A stretch of 64,000 bases of DNA from Nymphaea colorata (taxonomy: Eukaryota > Streptophyta > Magnoliopsida > Nymphaeales > Nymphaeaceae). The notes under the pieces were generated by a model. It did not search any database and was not told the origin of the DNA. It saw nothing but the letters and a program-made list of their open reading frames with translations. Below are positions 23,315-34,599 of the stretch, piece after piece; positions within the stretch are counted from its first letter, which is position 1; each line of letters starts with the position of its first letter. Position numbers and translations under genes: made by a program. The stretch lies in assembly GCF_008831285.2 (NCBI RefSeq), contig NC_045139.1, positions 9,272,204 to 9,336,203 of the forward strand, in the 5' to 3' direction.

Positions 23315-24165
23315 ACATGGTTTTCTTTACCTTTTACAAGAAAACCTTCGGGCTGCATCATGTATATTTCCTCATCAAGATCACCATGAAGAAAAGCTGT
23401 CTTCACATCCATCTGCTCGATCTCCAAATCAAGACTGTCTGCCAAACTAAGAACAACTCTGATAGATGACATCTTGACCACCGGTGAGAATATCTCGTCG
23501 AAGTCAACTCCTTTCCTCTGATTGAACCCCTTCACAACCAACCTAGCTTTGTATCTTGGGTTTAGAGAGTTTTCGTCATGCTTCACTCTAAAAACCCATT
23601 TATTTCTCAATGCCCTCTTGCCTTGGGGCAACTCCACAAGCTCGAAGGTGTGGTTGTCGTAAAGTGATTACATCTCATCTTTCATGATTTCCATCCACTT
23701 TTCCTTGTGCACATCATGCATAGCTTCTTCATAGCATTCAGGCTCACCACTGTCAGTCAACAAAATATAGTCATGTGCGGGATATCTAGTTGAGGGACGC
23801 TGCTCCCTCATGGATCTTCGCTGCCGATCTACATCTGAGGAAGAACCCTCCAAATTATGATCGTCACCTTCGTCATCGGAATTAGGAATATATGGCATGT
23901 CTACTTGTCCTTCTCTACCATGTATCTGCCCAACAGCATCATCTGGCACTGCTCTTGAAGTATTCTACAATGGAATATGGTCCACATCAACTGGCAAATA
24001 GCTGCTATGAGAAGAATCCTTTACTGATTTCTGAATATCCTCAATATTCTGATCTTCAGCAAATACAACATCCCTGCTTCTAACAAGTTTCTTCTCAACT
24101 GGATCATACAATCTATAACCAAATTTATCATGGCTATAACCCAAAAACACGCACTGCCTGCTTTT
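23191..24165 (-). pseudogene. Tnt1-like connection region and RT N-terminus
   Basis: Same frame as integrase: VFLGYSHDKFGYRLYDPVEKK, an acidic linker, a stop at 23965-23967, STRYPAHDYILLTDSGEPE, a stop at 23668-23670, then RT (LRNKWVFRVKHDE, YKARLVVKGFNQRKGVDF, FSPVVKMSSIRVVLSLA, QMDVKTAFLHGDLDEEIYM, CRLKKSLYGLK). The frame is lost just after LYGLK. Confidence 0.88.
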
Positions 24166-25458
24166 TTATTCCAACTTCGATCTCTCATCCTTTGGTATAT
24201 GCACAAATGCCCTGCATCCAAATACACGTAAGTGCTCATAGGATACATCCTTTCCATACCAAACTCTGTTAGGAACATCACCATCCAAAGAAACATGTGG
24301 AGACAAGTTAATCACATAAACAACAGTATGTAAAGCTTCACACCAAAAAGAATTAGATAACTTAGCTTCAGATAGGAGACATCTAACTCTCTCCATGAGT
24401 GTCCTGTTCATCCTTTCTGCCATGCCATTCAATGGAGGAGTCTTAGGTGGAGTCTTCTGGTGCCTGATGCCATGAGATCTGCAATACTCATCAAATGGAC
24501 CAATATACTCTCCTCCATTATCGCTGCGAACACACTTCAGCTTCTTTCCAGACTGCCTTTCAACCAGTACATGAAAGTCCTTGAAAACACCAAAGACTTG
24601 GTCTTTCCTCTTCAAAGAATAGACCCAAACTTTCCTGAAAAAATCATCAATAAACGTGACAAAATAAAGTGCACCACCATGTGAACTTACTTTCATAGGA
24701 CCGCATACATCTGTATCAACCAGCTCAAGTGCTTCTGACTTTTTGGAAGGTGGATGACTCTTGAAAGAAACTCGCGTCTGCTTCCCTACAAAACAATTAC
24801 TGCATTTGTCAAGTTTATCCTTCATTACATCTTGTAGAAGATTCTTCTTGATCAAGAATTGCAATCCCTTGTCACTCATATGTCCCAGCCTCCTGTGCCA
24901 CAACTCTATAGATTTCTCATCCTGTGTCACATGTACCATGTCTCTGAAAATCGATGCCTGCATAGTATAAAGATTATTGCTGCATCTCTTGCCTCGAGCA
25001 ATAATCAAGGAACCTCTAGTAAGCTTCCACTGGCCATCACCAAAAGTGTTGTGATACCCTTCTTCATCGAGCCTTCCTGCAGAGATAAGGTTCAGATGCA
25101 TGTCAGGTGCATGCCTCACATCTGTCAGCTTCAATAGAGCTCCATTCGCATTCTTCAGAATGACGTCGCCTTTGCCTACAATGTGAGACAAAGAACCATT
25201 ACCCATTCTCAAAGTACCAAAATCACCAGAAATATATGAAGAGAAAAAATCCTTATGGGAAGTAACATGAAGAGCTGAACCACTATCAACAAGCCAACAA
25301 GTATCGTCTCTGGCAACATTAACCATGTTAGTATCACAAACAACAAACATTTCATGTTGTGCAGCAGCTGCAACATGGTCATCTCGGTCATTTCGCTTCT
25401 CTTGTTTCTCCCCAATTTTATTCTCTTTCTTCAGCTGGAAGCAGTACTTCTTTATGTG
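24166..25458 (-). pseudogene. Tnt1-like protease and integrase
   Basis: After the broken zinc knuckle comes protease WLVDSGSALHVTS (the DSG active site is intact). GAG-pre-integrase follows (ELWHRRLGHMSDKGLQ). Next is integrase with its H-H-C-C finger (CSNCFVGKQ), first Asp (VDTDVCGPM), second Asp (RSDNGGEY) and Glu (NGMAERMNRTLMERVR). The catalytic D-D-E set is intact. A TAA at 24166-24168 interrupts before SRQCVFLGYS. Confidence 0.9.
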
Positions 25459-26184
25459 TCATTTCTTTCCACAGTGGTGACATTCCAAATTCTTATATCT
25501 TGATTTGGACTTGCTTCTGCTTTTATCTCTGCCCCTATCACTCTTGAATTTACTCCTCCCCCTGTTCTCTGTGAAAAGAACCTCTGTCTGAGAAGAGCAA
25601 GCCTGAGATTTTCTTGTCATCTCCTCATTGAGAATACCTGACTTAATAGTCTCTAAAGAAACAACCCCATTAGCTGCAGAGTTAGTAAGCGAGACTCTAA
25701 ATGTCTCCCACGAATCAGACAAAGTAACAAGCAATAATAATCCCAAAATCTCATCTTCAAATTTAACGCCCATACTGGATAACTGACTAATGACCCCCTG
25801 AAAATCATTTAGAAAATCTGACACTGAACTGCCCTCCCTGAATCTTAAATTCATCAATCTTTTCAGAAGAAATAATTTACTACTTTCTGTCTTGGAGGCA
25901 TAAAGATTTTCTAATTTTGCCCACAAACTACATGCATGATTTTCATCTTGGATATGGTTATAAACATTTTCATCCACAAATTGTCGAATGAAACCACAAA
26001 CTTGTTCGTGGTCAAGTTCCCATTCTTCATCAGATTTGGAATCGGACTTTTCTTTGGCAAAAACTGGGAGGTGCATAGCCTTCACATATAAGAGATCTTT
26101 CATCTTATTTTTTCATAGACTATAATTAGTCTCATTTAGACTAATCATACGGCTAGTACCAAAATCAATTTTGTTATCCACCAT
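25459..26184 (-). pseudogene. Tnt1-like gag
   Basis: The likely start is the ATG at 26184 (MVDNKIDFGTSRMISLNETN). A TGA at 26113-26115 replaces the conserved Trp of the YSLW motif. The rest (25459-26103) is open and includes VYNHIQDENHACSLWAKLEN and LKRLMNLRFREGSSVSDFLNDF, typical copia capsid. An Arg/Lys/Ser-rich stretch precedes the knuckle CHHCGKK, which is cut by TGA at 25459-25461 before the His and last Cys. Confidence 0.88.
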
Positions 26185-26203
26185 GTTGGCTCTGATACTA
26201 CTT

Positions 26204-26832
26204 TGTTGGGATAAAATGTGGATAGACACAAATCTACTAAAAAAAATTCAACAACGAAGTATAGCCCAAACCGATCATGCAAGAAGCAACAAAACAACGA
26301 CCAAGCAATCACAAATGCACGAGAAGTTTTTTGCGTGGAAAACCCCTCAAAACAATGAGGGTAAAAACCACGGGGTACTACGACCCAAACTCAATCCACT
26401 ATAATCAATGATATAAGTTGTCCCACGAGGGGCTACATAAAGCCAACCCTTAAACAATAATATCTCATCAAAACTATATGAGAAAAACAAGGGAAAATAT
26501 CACCGATGGAATGCCCAAAACGTGGATTGGGAGGCCTCCTCGTTGGAATCGAATCTTGCTCAATCCAAGAGCTCGCAACCTTCTCTTCCTAGCCTTCCTC
26601 TTCTCCTTCTCTCCTCTCTTCTTCTCTTTCTCTCCTCTTGCTGTGCAGCCACCAAGAGAGAGCACGAGAGGCCACACCTTTCTTTTTCCCTAAAACGGAA
26701 CCCTAGGCAACAAGAGAGAGAGACGTAAGAGGCAATGGGGGCACCATCGGGTGCCCCCCTCTATTTCTCCCGCCCATCACTTAATTGACGGGCCGGGTCG
26801 GGTCCTCTCTTGAGGCTGGACCCGACCCAACA
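26204..26832 (-). repeat. 5' LTR of the Tnt1-like element
   Basis: 629 bp, TGTTGGG...CCAACA. It is followed on the minus strand by the primer-binding site at about 26189-26203. Confidence 0.9.
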
Positions 26833-27899
26833 GTTTTTTCCTTGAACAAGGAAAGTGGTGGAAAAGAGGGGTAACAGGTTATCCATTATCTAGTTTTTTG
26901 TTGCTATAAGTTTGCTGATTAATAATGTAAATGCCATCTTCTAGCTTGAACAATTTTTCATCTCAAACATGAGATCTCATAATCAATTTTTCTTTTTCGA
27001 AAGAAACTTATGGACCATGCATTACCAAACTTTTATGGACCATTGCCAAGTTTTTGAAGTATTTATTAGAATAATAGTTTGAGCAATACAAGCTTCGCAA
27101 ATAAAGAATGTTAATATATGTTTTAATTGATTATTTTAGCCTTAATAAAAGAGCTTTTTTTGAAAAAATAAAATTGGCAAATAAATTTTTTTTAATCTTT
27201 TTCTCCACTACACCTCTCTCTTTGTTTCACATTGGCCGGTTTACTCTTTTTGTCTTCGCAATTACAGCAGCAATTACAGCAAAAAGAAAGGTGATCAAAT
27301 ATTCGCCGAAATGAACCCAAAAAAATGGATTTTTGGGATCATTCTAAATTATATTTTAACATTTCTTCACTTATAAAGCAAGTGTTCTTTTGTTGTTGTA
27401 TAAAGGTTAGGTAATTAGCTGTATTCCAATTGTTAAGCAGTTCCATGTGAATTCCCCAACAATTGAGCCAGAGTTTCATGTAATCGAAAAAAGGTTAGTG
27501 TCCCTGATCGTTTGGACCAACTCTGTAATATGTTAGGGATCCATTAAGACCAATCAACAAAGTTGTTATGTGGATATGACCTACCAATTGGTGGAGCCAA
27601 GGTAGGGCTCACATGGGCCATGACCGCACCTCAATTTTTTTTTTTAAATTTTGCATGTAAATTTTAAAATATTTCACTTGTTTTATATAAAATTTTTAAG
27701 AAATTGATATTTCAACCATACTCAAAATTTAGAAACTTTAATTTGGCCTGCCTCGTGATACCATGTTAAGATGTTTCTAAGAATCAACCCCAAGCTCATA
27801 TTTCTGTCAGGTGGGTGCTGGCCATCCAAGCCCCAATTAAAGCCATAAATCCAATACCCAAATGAAACTCCACTCATAACTATATGCAAGCTTAACTGG
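26833..27899. repeat. Spacer block S, right half
   Basis: Continues the block cut at 21472. 'aagaggggtaacaggttatccattatctag' and 'cattggccggtttactctttttgtcttcgc' type sequences recur at 47398-47870. A more diverged copy lies at 56700-57120. Non-coding. Confidence 0.6.
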
Positions 27900-28335
27900 A
27901 TTATTCCTTGAACCTGGTTTGAGACGAGGTCATTAATTTGAGACAATAATTATATCCTACTGGCATAATATCCACCTTAATTTCTTTTGTATGTATCCGC
28001 TTTGAATGCTTACAATTTTCTAGTGAAATTTGAACTTGAATCCAGTTGAGACGCAAAACCTTGTGCCAGGTTTGGCTGAATATTAGTGCAATCAAAAGCA
28101 AAACTTGCCTACAGAATCTGATTAAAAGGGTTTGGATTTCAACCATTTGACATGAAACTAAACCATCCATATCTTTTACCTAAATTGAACTTGCACGATC
28201 ATGAATTATATTAATGTCAAAGATATCTCCACTTGCCTATTGAGATGATCTTAATTGCCTACTTTTACCTAGCCTTCTTCTACCAACCATTTCTTATTTT
28301 TAGAGCACTAGAAGGAAGTAGGCTGGACATCCGGC
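27900..28335 (+). repeat. Inverted RING upstream block without its gene
   Basis: Read on the minus strand, this gives 'ggttggtagaagaaggctagg', 'gcaagttcaatttaggtaaa', 'gtaggcaagttttgc' and 'ctggattcaagttcaaatttc', in the order found upstream of RING1 and RING5. It is therefore an upstream block in the opposite orientation, pointing at + strand sequence after 28335 that no longer encodes a RING domain. Confidence 0.65.
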
Positions 28336-28640
28336 TTGACCAGCTTGAGTTTAGGCCTACCTTTCATATATATATATATATATATATATATTAGGCTGGA
28401 CATCCCGCTTACCTTTCATATATATATATATATGGGCTCCATCACTGGGCCGTTGCAACCTGAAGTTGTTGAAATTGGCAATGGAAACCAACCAGAGATA
28501 CATCTTGAACGTCAAAAGGAAGGGAACATACCAAGGTGAAGCGATAATGAAGCAATGTTGTAATTAGCAGAAGGGCTTTAGCTATATAGGGAATCCAATT
28601 CTGGTTCAGGACAGTTGGAGCAAGGGCGATCCTATGGGGC
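28336..28640 (+). pseudogene. Possible eroded N-terminus of an inverted RING copy
   Basis: AT microsatellites (28365-28391, 28418-28433) and a repeated 'taggctggacatcc' sit where a start codon would be expected. A short frame after them contains VVEIGNGNQPEIHLERQ, faintly like the VEIHLSLRD segment of RING2. The match is weak and could be chance. Confidence 0.2.
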
Positions 28641-29002
28641 ACCTATCCTGCTTTAGTTTGTGGAAAAAACCAGATTTCGATGTAAAGTTGTTTCAAGAAG
28701 TTATTTGAACCCTTTTCAAGATTTGATAACAGTGAGCTACTAAATAAACTTTCTGATGTATGTAACCTCCTAGCCAGAAAAAATATATTCATTGTTAAAT
28801 GTAAACACGTATGCATATATAGCGAAGAGTTTTGGATTTGTCCATTTGCGAGAAAGGTGTAAAAGTCTTTATCAGAAACAACGGCTACAGTGGTGGTAGA
28901 TGCAAAAGAATTTTTCAACAAAGTGGAGTGGAAGTAAATGACTTTGCCATCAAGTTGTGCACGCAAAAGTAAAAAATCAACAAATAACAAGTGTTTCATT
29001 AG
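28641..29002. repeat. Locus block V copy
   Basis: Contains 'gtaaatgactttgccatcaag' and 'caacaaataacaagtg', repeated closely at 32515-32590 and more loosely at 41790-41870, 53340-53420 and 60300-60370. Non-coding. Confidence 0.55.
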
Positions 29003-29290
29003 TTGATAGTGTTATATCATACATATGTTACTATCCGATATCTCTTTTGTTATCTCATACACATTATCTCATACTTTTGTTTATTGTTATCTCATGCATC
29101 AGTCATTATCCCATACATCTTTTGTGATCTTATACACATTATCATATACCTCTGTTTAATGTTATCTCATACATCTGTCATATAGTCTGATACATTGTTT
29201 GTTCTCATACACATTCTCTATTGCTCAGTCAATATCTCATACCACTTTGTGTCATTATCTTAGACGCTACGAGTATGAGATATTGACAGA
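29003..29290. repeat. Degenerate TTATCTCATAC repeat array, copy 1
   Basis: Phrases like gttatctcatac(a) recur about every 12-25 bp for roughly 250 bp. The array ends with the inverted form, gagtatgagatattgac (29270-29286). A second array lies at the matching place before RING3. Confidence 0.75.
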
Positions 29291-29705
29291 TGCTACAAGA
29301 GTTCATTAAAGTAAATACACATTAATAGTAGCATCTACATACAACACACACTTGTTATATACATGGAGCAGTGGCCTCAGATGGCCCAGATGCAATGAAC
29401 CCAAATGGGTACTTCGTCTTAAAACTAAACACACTTGCATTGTCCCAATGCCGTAAATGCAAAGGGAAAATAGTGAACGTAAATGATTTGTCTTAACTTT
29501 GAACACCACAAGGAAATGACAAACATCTAAAACTCAAATAAGTTTATTCAAAAGTATCAAATGCATGTAAAACAAGATCCAAGTATCGAACACCATCCTA
29601 AAGCTGCATCACTAGTGCAAGACAAATTAACAATAATTCACTTTATGAATCAGAATATCCTAAAATCTCCATGCCAAGTCGTAAAAGACAAATGCTTTAG
29701 ACACA

Positions 29706-30374
29706 CTACGGTTCCAATCGAAGTGGGCCGTGGACCATCAAAGCCAAGTCCAATTGGCAGATTGGACAGGAGCTTGAGCTATTGTCAAACCATTGGCAGA
29801 TACATTCTCTGTGGTATGCATGGTGACATGTAGTGACGGCGATCTCCCAACTTGAACTGAAACGACGTTGGCATAGAGAACAGATCTCGGACTCGCGTCG
29901 GAGAAGCCGTCTGTAGCCATGTTCACCAATGGGTCCGCCATGCTCTCCGCCAAATCTCGCCATTGAGCAATCTATATAGATGGCCAACGAGATAGTGCCA
30001 AACGAAGGGTGGCTGCGGTTGGTCGTCTCGACCAATTCTATAATGGTGCTAGCAACTTTCGGGCATGCCTTCTCTGCTGACGAGGGATCCATGTGCATGT
30101 TTTCTTGGAGGGCCTGGTGGACCTCTCGGTTGACGTATTCCCTGTGACCTTCCTGTGAGGGATCCATCAACATGGGATCCATGGAGATGGTATTCTGCTC
30201 ATAGCAACATTGACGCATTAAAGTTTGGCCTCGGTATGGACCCTCCCCCAAGATATTCAGTGTATCTCTTAGGGAGAGGTGAATCTCAACTTGCGGCCTT
30301 TGTGGTTGGACTTCTCTGAGGGGCAACACCTGAGAGACGAAGGCGCTCTTGATGTTGACGATACGTGGCCGCAT
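29706..30374 (-). CDS. RING2: intact RING-H2 finger protein
   Basis: A 222-residue intronless gene for a probable RING-type E3 ubiquitin ligase; the activity is inferred from the domain. The RING-H2 is complete: C165-x2-C168-x14-C183-x-H185-x2-H188-x2-C191-x11-C203-x2-C206, with the W of ICQW at 195 where E2-contacting Trp usually sits. The N-terminal 160 residues match RING4 and RING5 in VEIHLSLRDTL (29-39), CCYEQ (56-60), ENMHMDPSSAE (91-101) and HPSFGTISLAIYID (122-135). This region is not one I can assign. No membrane segment or signal peptide. The ATG at 30374 (MRPRIVNIKS) aligns with the start of the RING3 remnant (MGSRIVNIKS). A TATA box lies 110 bp upstream. Confidence 0.82.
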   Translation of the reverse strand: MRPRIVNIKSAFVSQVLPLREVQPQRPQVEIHLSLRDTLNILGEGPYRGQTLMRQCCYEQNTISMDPMLMDPSQEGHREYVNREVHQALQENMHMDPSSAEKACPKVASTIIELVETTNRSHPSFGTISLAIYIDCSMARFGGEHGGPIGEHGYRRLLRRESEICSLCQRRFSSSWEIAVTTCHHAYHRECICQWFDNSSSSCPICQLDLALMVHGPLRLEP

Positions 30375-30480
30375 CTCTCAATCTTTCTCCCCTTAGTGCT
30401 GTAGAAGCAAGAAAGGTTGGTACAAAAAGACAATGGTTTTTCTTTTTCTCTTTTATGCATGAAGACATTGGACTCCCTCG

Positions 30481-30493
30481 GGCCAATATATAG
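30481..30493 (-). promoter_or_regulatory. TATA box of RING2
   Basis: GGCCAATATATAG on the top strand, so CTATATATT on the gene strand. It lies at the same place as in RING3 (40406) and RING4 (52126). Start site expected near 30455. Confidence 0.6.
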
Positions 30494-31460
30494 TTTTAGG
30501 CACCAGGATTATTAAGTAGGCAATCAAGGTCTCACTAGGTAAGTAAGGATATCCTTGACATTTTTACTGATCTTGCAAGTTGGCAAGTTCAATTTAGATA
30601 AAAAAAATTAAGGGGGCATGGGTGGTTTAGATTCAGGTCAATTTTTTTTTTTAAATTCAAATCCATGGAATCAAATTCCATAGGCAAAAATTTTGCATTT
30701 GACAATACTGATCACGTGACCCCTTTGCTTTGAAAAGTTTAGACTTGTATTTCAAATTGTGATGAATCTTGAGAGATTTATTAAGTAGGTTATTAAGTGA
30801 TTGGTTGTCTTAGTTCCTAGCATTTGTTTAAAGTTAAAATTAAAGCTAATAAATATGGATACAAAAAGAAGGTGGATATTATGGTAAGATCTAATTCTCA
30901 CCTAAAATGGACTATTCTAAGACCAAGTTCTTAAGCTAAGTTAAACCACGTAAAGTCGTTCTTGATGATTGTTGGATTGGATCCATGCAATTCAGATCCA
31001 TTTACACCCAGAAAAGGTCGGCAGGACATCTTGCTAGTCTTACAGAAAAAAAAAAAATCTCAGCTTTGGTTGCACGCTCACCTGAGTTTTGCTGCACCAT
31101 ATTCCAAATATTTTGAAGCATTGGATTTCATAGGAGCATGTTCTATAATGAGGACGCTGTCAATGTCCAACCTTCAAATGATTTGAAGCACTATAGGAGG
31201 CATATCTGTTTTCCATTCACATTGATCAACCGGTGGAATATCGTATGGGCGTTGGATTTTAGGCTTTTATGTGGGTTTCAGACAGTTCTCTCTTTTTAGC
31301 AGCAAATTTGAGATTAGAATTGATACTAATTAGAACCATCTTAACAAGGGTATCCTGTTCAAGATCTTTTCGGGTCAGATCCATATCGCAGTTTAATTAG
31401 TTTTAGTTGATTCTTGGCCAGGACAGGCTGAGCAAGGGGGCCCAAGGGGCTCCTATCCTG
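30494..31460 (-). repeat. RING2 upstream block U2
   Basis: Contains the conserved segments 'caagttcaatttagat', 'gcatttgacaatactgatca', 'ccaaatattttgaagcattgg' and 'gatcaaccggtggaatatcg'. The same order is found upstream of RING1, 3 and 4. Non-coding. Confidence 0.7.
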
Positions 31461-32376
31461 CTTTAGATTAAAAAAAAAGAAATCCAGAATTTGTATGTAA
31501 TTGTTTTTCCCAAGAATCATTTAAACCACTTTCAAGATTTGGAGCCGATCAACTACGCTACATGGAGCAAACAAACACATTAACCGGTGTTAAGCCTTTT
31601 CACCAAAAGAGCATTTTATCTTTTTCTTGTGGGGTCATTTTTTCATATTCCGTTTCAGCCCAAACGAATAACTTGACAGGGGACAACTATATAACCTGTT
31701 ATGAACTTTTGACAATCAGCCCAAATTACAAAACTGTGGGTATATATGTACATCCCCAAATTATATGCAGATTATTGATGAAAAAAGAACTTTGGTATTT
31801 AATTAAAAATGTTAACTATCGGATGACATGAGTTTAACTGTTCTTCTAAAGGTACTAACGGCCTGATATACTAACTTGATGCCGATTTGAAATTGAAACT
31901 TCCATAGGTATATATGCAACTTGCTCTTCAATTGCATATCCAATATGTGTAAATTTAATGCCCATACTTAAAGTGACCCAAATGATTAGTCTTGAGTATG
32001 AACACCACAAGGATATTATTGATATTGACATCTAAGTTAGAACCATTCAAAGAATTTAATATGCGACAAATTTGGACTATCTTGCGACGGAGAGTGATCG
32101 AATCAACAATAACAAAGCGAAAAATGCAAGAATATAAATTGTAACCAAAATGGGATCAATTTTCCAAATCTTGCAAATGATTACCCTCGTGAAGCATTTC
32201 GAACAATTATAAAACATATAGATAGATGAATAATCACAAGAATGTGTAAGAATATTTTTTTTTTTCTGGGGCAGAATTTGTTTCCAAATTTTTAACGAGG
32301 CCGAATGACCTTTTTCAAACATTTTATGAGGCCAACCTAAAATTTAAAAAATTATAGCATGCGTGTATTTATTTTC
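31461..32376. repeat. Downstream block T copy
   Basis: 31600-32345 is repeated almost in full at 48240-48960 ('cgtttcagcccaaacg', 'taacttgacagggg', 'gtgaagcatttcgaacaatt'). Short frames are not conserved, so it is non-coding. Confidence 0.65.
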
Positions 32377-32959
32377 TTAAAACCTTGGGGAGGTCATGGT
32401 TCTTGCCGGCCTTTCCTTAGGGGGAGTGGAATCTGAAGTGGACCTATGATACCACCCATTAACTAAAGTATCACAGCGGTGGTAGATGCAAGAGAATTTT
32501 TTGAATAAAGTAGAGTGGAGGTAAATGACTTTGCCATCAAGTTGTGCACGCAAAGTTAATAAATCCACAAATAACAAGTGATTCATTAGTGGAGATCACA
32601 TACGTAATAATTTTTTATACGGTTTTCTTTCGAACCAAATTTCTTTCAATGGGTTAAAAATATGGATTTTGATGGAAGAGTCCATATGGGACCGAAGAAG
32701 AAGCTGATGGATATAAACATTCGTAGAATTAAACAATGGAATCACAAAGTTGGTTAAATTTTCATGTTCCGTTTTAATAATAACAAAAAATGTCCATGAT
32801 TAATACAAAAAGCAACTTTTTGTAGGGACAAAAAGAAAGCAGTAAAAAGAAGATTTTTGGATTCGACAAAGGTAAAACTTGTCAGTTCGTGTATGCATAT
32901 TGTTATGACTAATATGCTCATCTAGGCAGCAAAAAAGTGTCTTCGTTTTTTTTAATCCA
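32377..32959. repeat. Locus block V copy
   Basis: 32460-32590 closely repeats 28890-29000. The rest is AT-rich non-coding sequence. Confidence 0.5.
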
Positions 32960-33260
32960 GTTGGTAGCATTATCTCGTACATGTCATTATCCAATATCTC
33001 TTTTGTTATCTCATACTTTTGTTTAGCGTTATATCTCTTTTGTTATCTCATACTTTTGTTTAGAGTTATCTCATACACATACTATTATCTGATACTTCTT
33101 TAGTTATCTCATGCACATTGTTTCACATCTCTCTTTAGTGTTATCTCATGCATCTATCATAATCTCATACCTCTTTTTCTTATCTCTATCTCATACCCAG
33201 TCATTATCTAATACCCTCTTTGGTATTATCTCAAACGCTATGAGTATGAGATAATGACAT
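32960..33260. repeat. Degenerate TTATCTCATAC repeat array, copy 2
   Basis: Same motif and same terminal inversion (gagtatgagataatgac, 33241-33257) as 29003-29290. Both arrays lie 400-450 bp beyond the stop codon of a RING gene. Confidence 0.75.
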
Positions 33261-33659
33261 CATGAGTGTGCATTACAATAAGTATTCATATTGGTAGTAG
33301 GGTCCACATACAATACACTCTTATTATATACACAGAGCAGGTACAGAGTCTCAGATGAGCCAAATGGCTACTTAGTCTTAAAACTAGACACTTGCATCAT
33401 CCGATGGTCGTAAATGCCCATAGAAACTAGTGAACGTAAATGATTAGTCTTAACTTTGAACACCACAAGCAAATGACAAACATCTAAAACCCAAATAAGT
33501 TTATTCAAAAGTAACAAATGCATGTGAAACAAGATCCAAGTATCCAACACCATCCTAAAGCTGCATCACTAGTGGAAGACGAACTACAATAATTCACTTC
33601 ATGAATCGGAATAGCCTAAAAATCTCCAAGCCAAGTCGTAAAACACAAATGCTTTACGC

Positions 33660-34125
33660 TCACTGTGGATCCAATTGAAGTGGGCCGTGGATCATCAAAG
33701 CCAAGTCGTATTGGCATATTGGACAGGAGCATGATCTACTGTCAAGCCATTGGCCGATACATGCTCTGTGGTATGCATGGTGACATGGAGTGACGGCGAT
33801 CTCCCAACGTGAACTGAAACGACGTTGGCATAGAGAACAGATCTCGGACTAGCGTCGAAGAAGCCGGGTGTAGCCATGTTCACCAACGGGTCCGTCATGC
33901 CCTCCGCCATATCTCCCCATTGAGCAATCTATATAGATGGCCAACGAGATAGTGCCAAAAGAAGGGTGGCTACGCTTGGACGTCTCGACCAACTCTGTAA
34001 TGGCCCTAGCAACTTTTGGGCATGCCGTCTCTGCTGACAAGGGATCCATGTGCATGTTTTCTTGGAGGGCCTGGTGGACCTCTCGGGTGACGTATTTCCT
34101 GTGACCTTCCTGTGAGGGATCCATG
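33660..34125 (-). pseudogene. RING3, 3' part (RING domain half)
   Basis: Close paralogue of RING2. The frame from the element B junction reads DPSQEGHRKYVTREVHQALQ, ENMHMDPLSAE and HPSFGTISLAIYID as far as YTRLLRR. A TAG at 33850-33852 then replaces the Glu codon found in RING2. After it the RING-H2 is still complete in the same frame (CSLC, CHHAYHRAC, CPIC), ending with TGA at 33660. The nonsense codon removes the RING domain. Copia element B separates this half from its N-terminus at 40077-40288. Confidence 0.9.
34121..34125. repeat. Target-site duplication CCATG (left) of element B
   Basis: CCATG also follows the 3' LTR at 40077-40081. Joining the flanks recovers the local RING2-like order, so the insertion was clean. 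Confidence 0.92.
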
Positions 34126-34599
34126 TGTAAGATCATTTGGTGAGCCAACATATGTCTATGAGGAATTTCAGACATTATGGCTGTCTTAATGTAAATATCC
34201 GCTTAAGTGATTGCATTTCGGGATATTACGTCATTTTAGATGGTATGGGGTAATTTTGAAATGTATAGATACCGGTACAGAATTACGGACTCTTTGATGG
34301 GTGAAATCCGTAATTATCCTTATTATAAAATGGTAGTGGTCCCTGGGGTCGTGCAATGGTTGCCTGAAACATTGGTTTCTAGGGTTTTCCTCTTCCCCAT
34401 CTGAGAGAGACCTCAAGCGCGCCGCACGTACCCTGGAAGACCCTGCTGCGATCTTCCCGTGCACCAGATCAGATGGATTCAGGTACGCTTCCGCTTCAGT
34501 TTAAGGTTTCGTTTATTTCAATGATTTAGCAAGAGCATGATCCTGTTTAGGGTATATATTTTTGGTTTTGTATATGCGTTATGGGGAGAAATCCCAACA
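34126..34599 (+). repeat. 5' LTR of element B
   Basis: 474 bp, TGTAAGATC...CCCAACA. It contains TTCAG/GTACGC near 34478-34488, a donor-like site also present in element A. Confidence 0.95.

Larger units (their letters stand above)
21473..26832 (-). mobile_element. Tnt1-like copia retrotransposon
   Basis: LTRs of 642 bp (21473-22114) and 629 bp (26204-26832) run TGTTGGG...CCAACA. GTTTT flanks both ends (21468-21472 and 26833-26837). In minus orientation the primer-binding site (TATCAGAGCC) abuts the 26204 LTR, and a GGAGGGGGAG polypurine tract abuts the other. Gag-pol lies in one reading frame from 26184 down to about 23270. RT and RNase H then continue in another frame to 22199. Sequence features such as LEIEQMDVKTAFLHGDLDEEIYM are typical of the Tnt1/Tork group. 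Five stops and a frameshift make it inactive. Confidence 0.93.

Noticed and set aside
28336-28539. A small protein with a Tyr-Ile repeat
   Set aside because: The repeat is an AT microsatellite. Only the part after it is noted, as a weak RING remnant.
29003-29290. Regularly spaced repeats as a CRISPR-like array
   Set aside because: The repeats are degenerate, very short and unevenly spaced, and the DNA is a plant nuclear genome.
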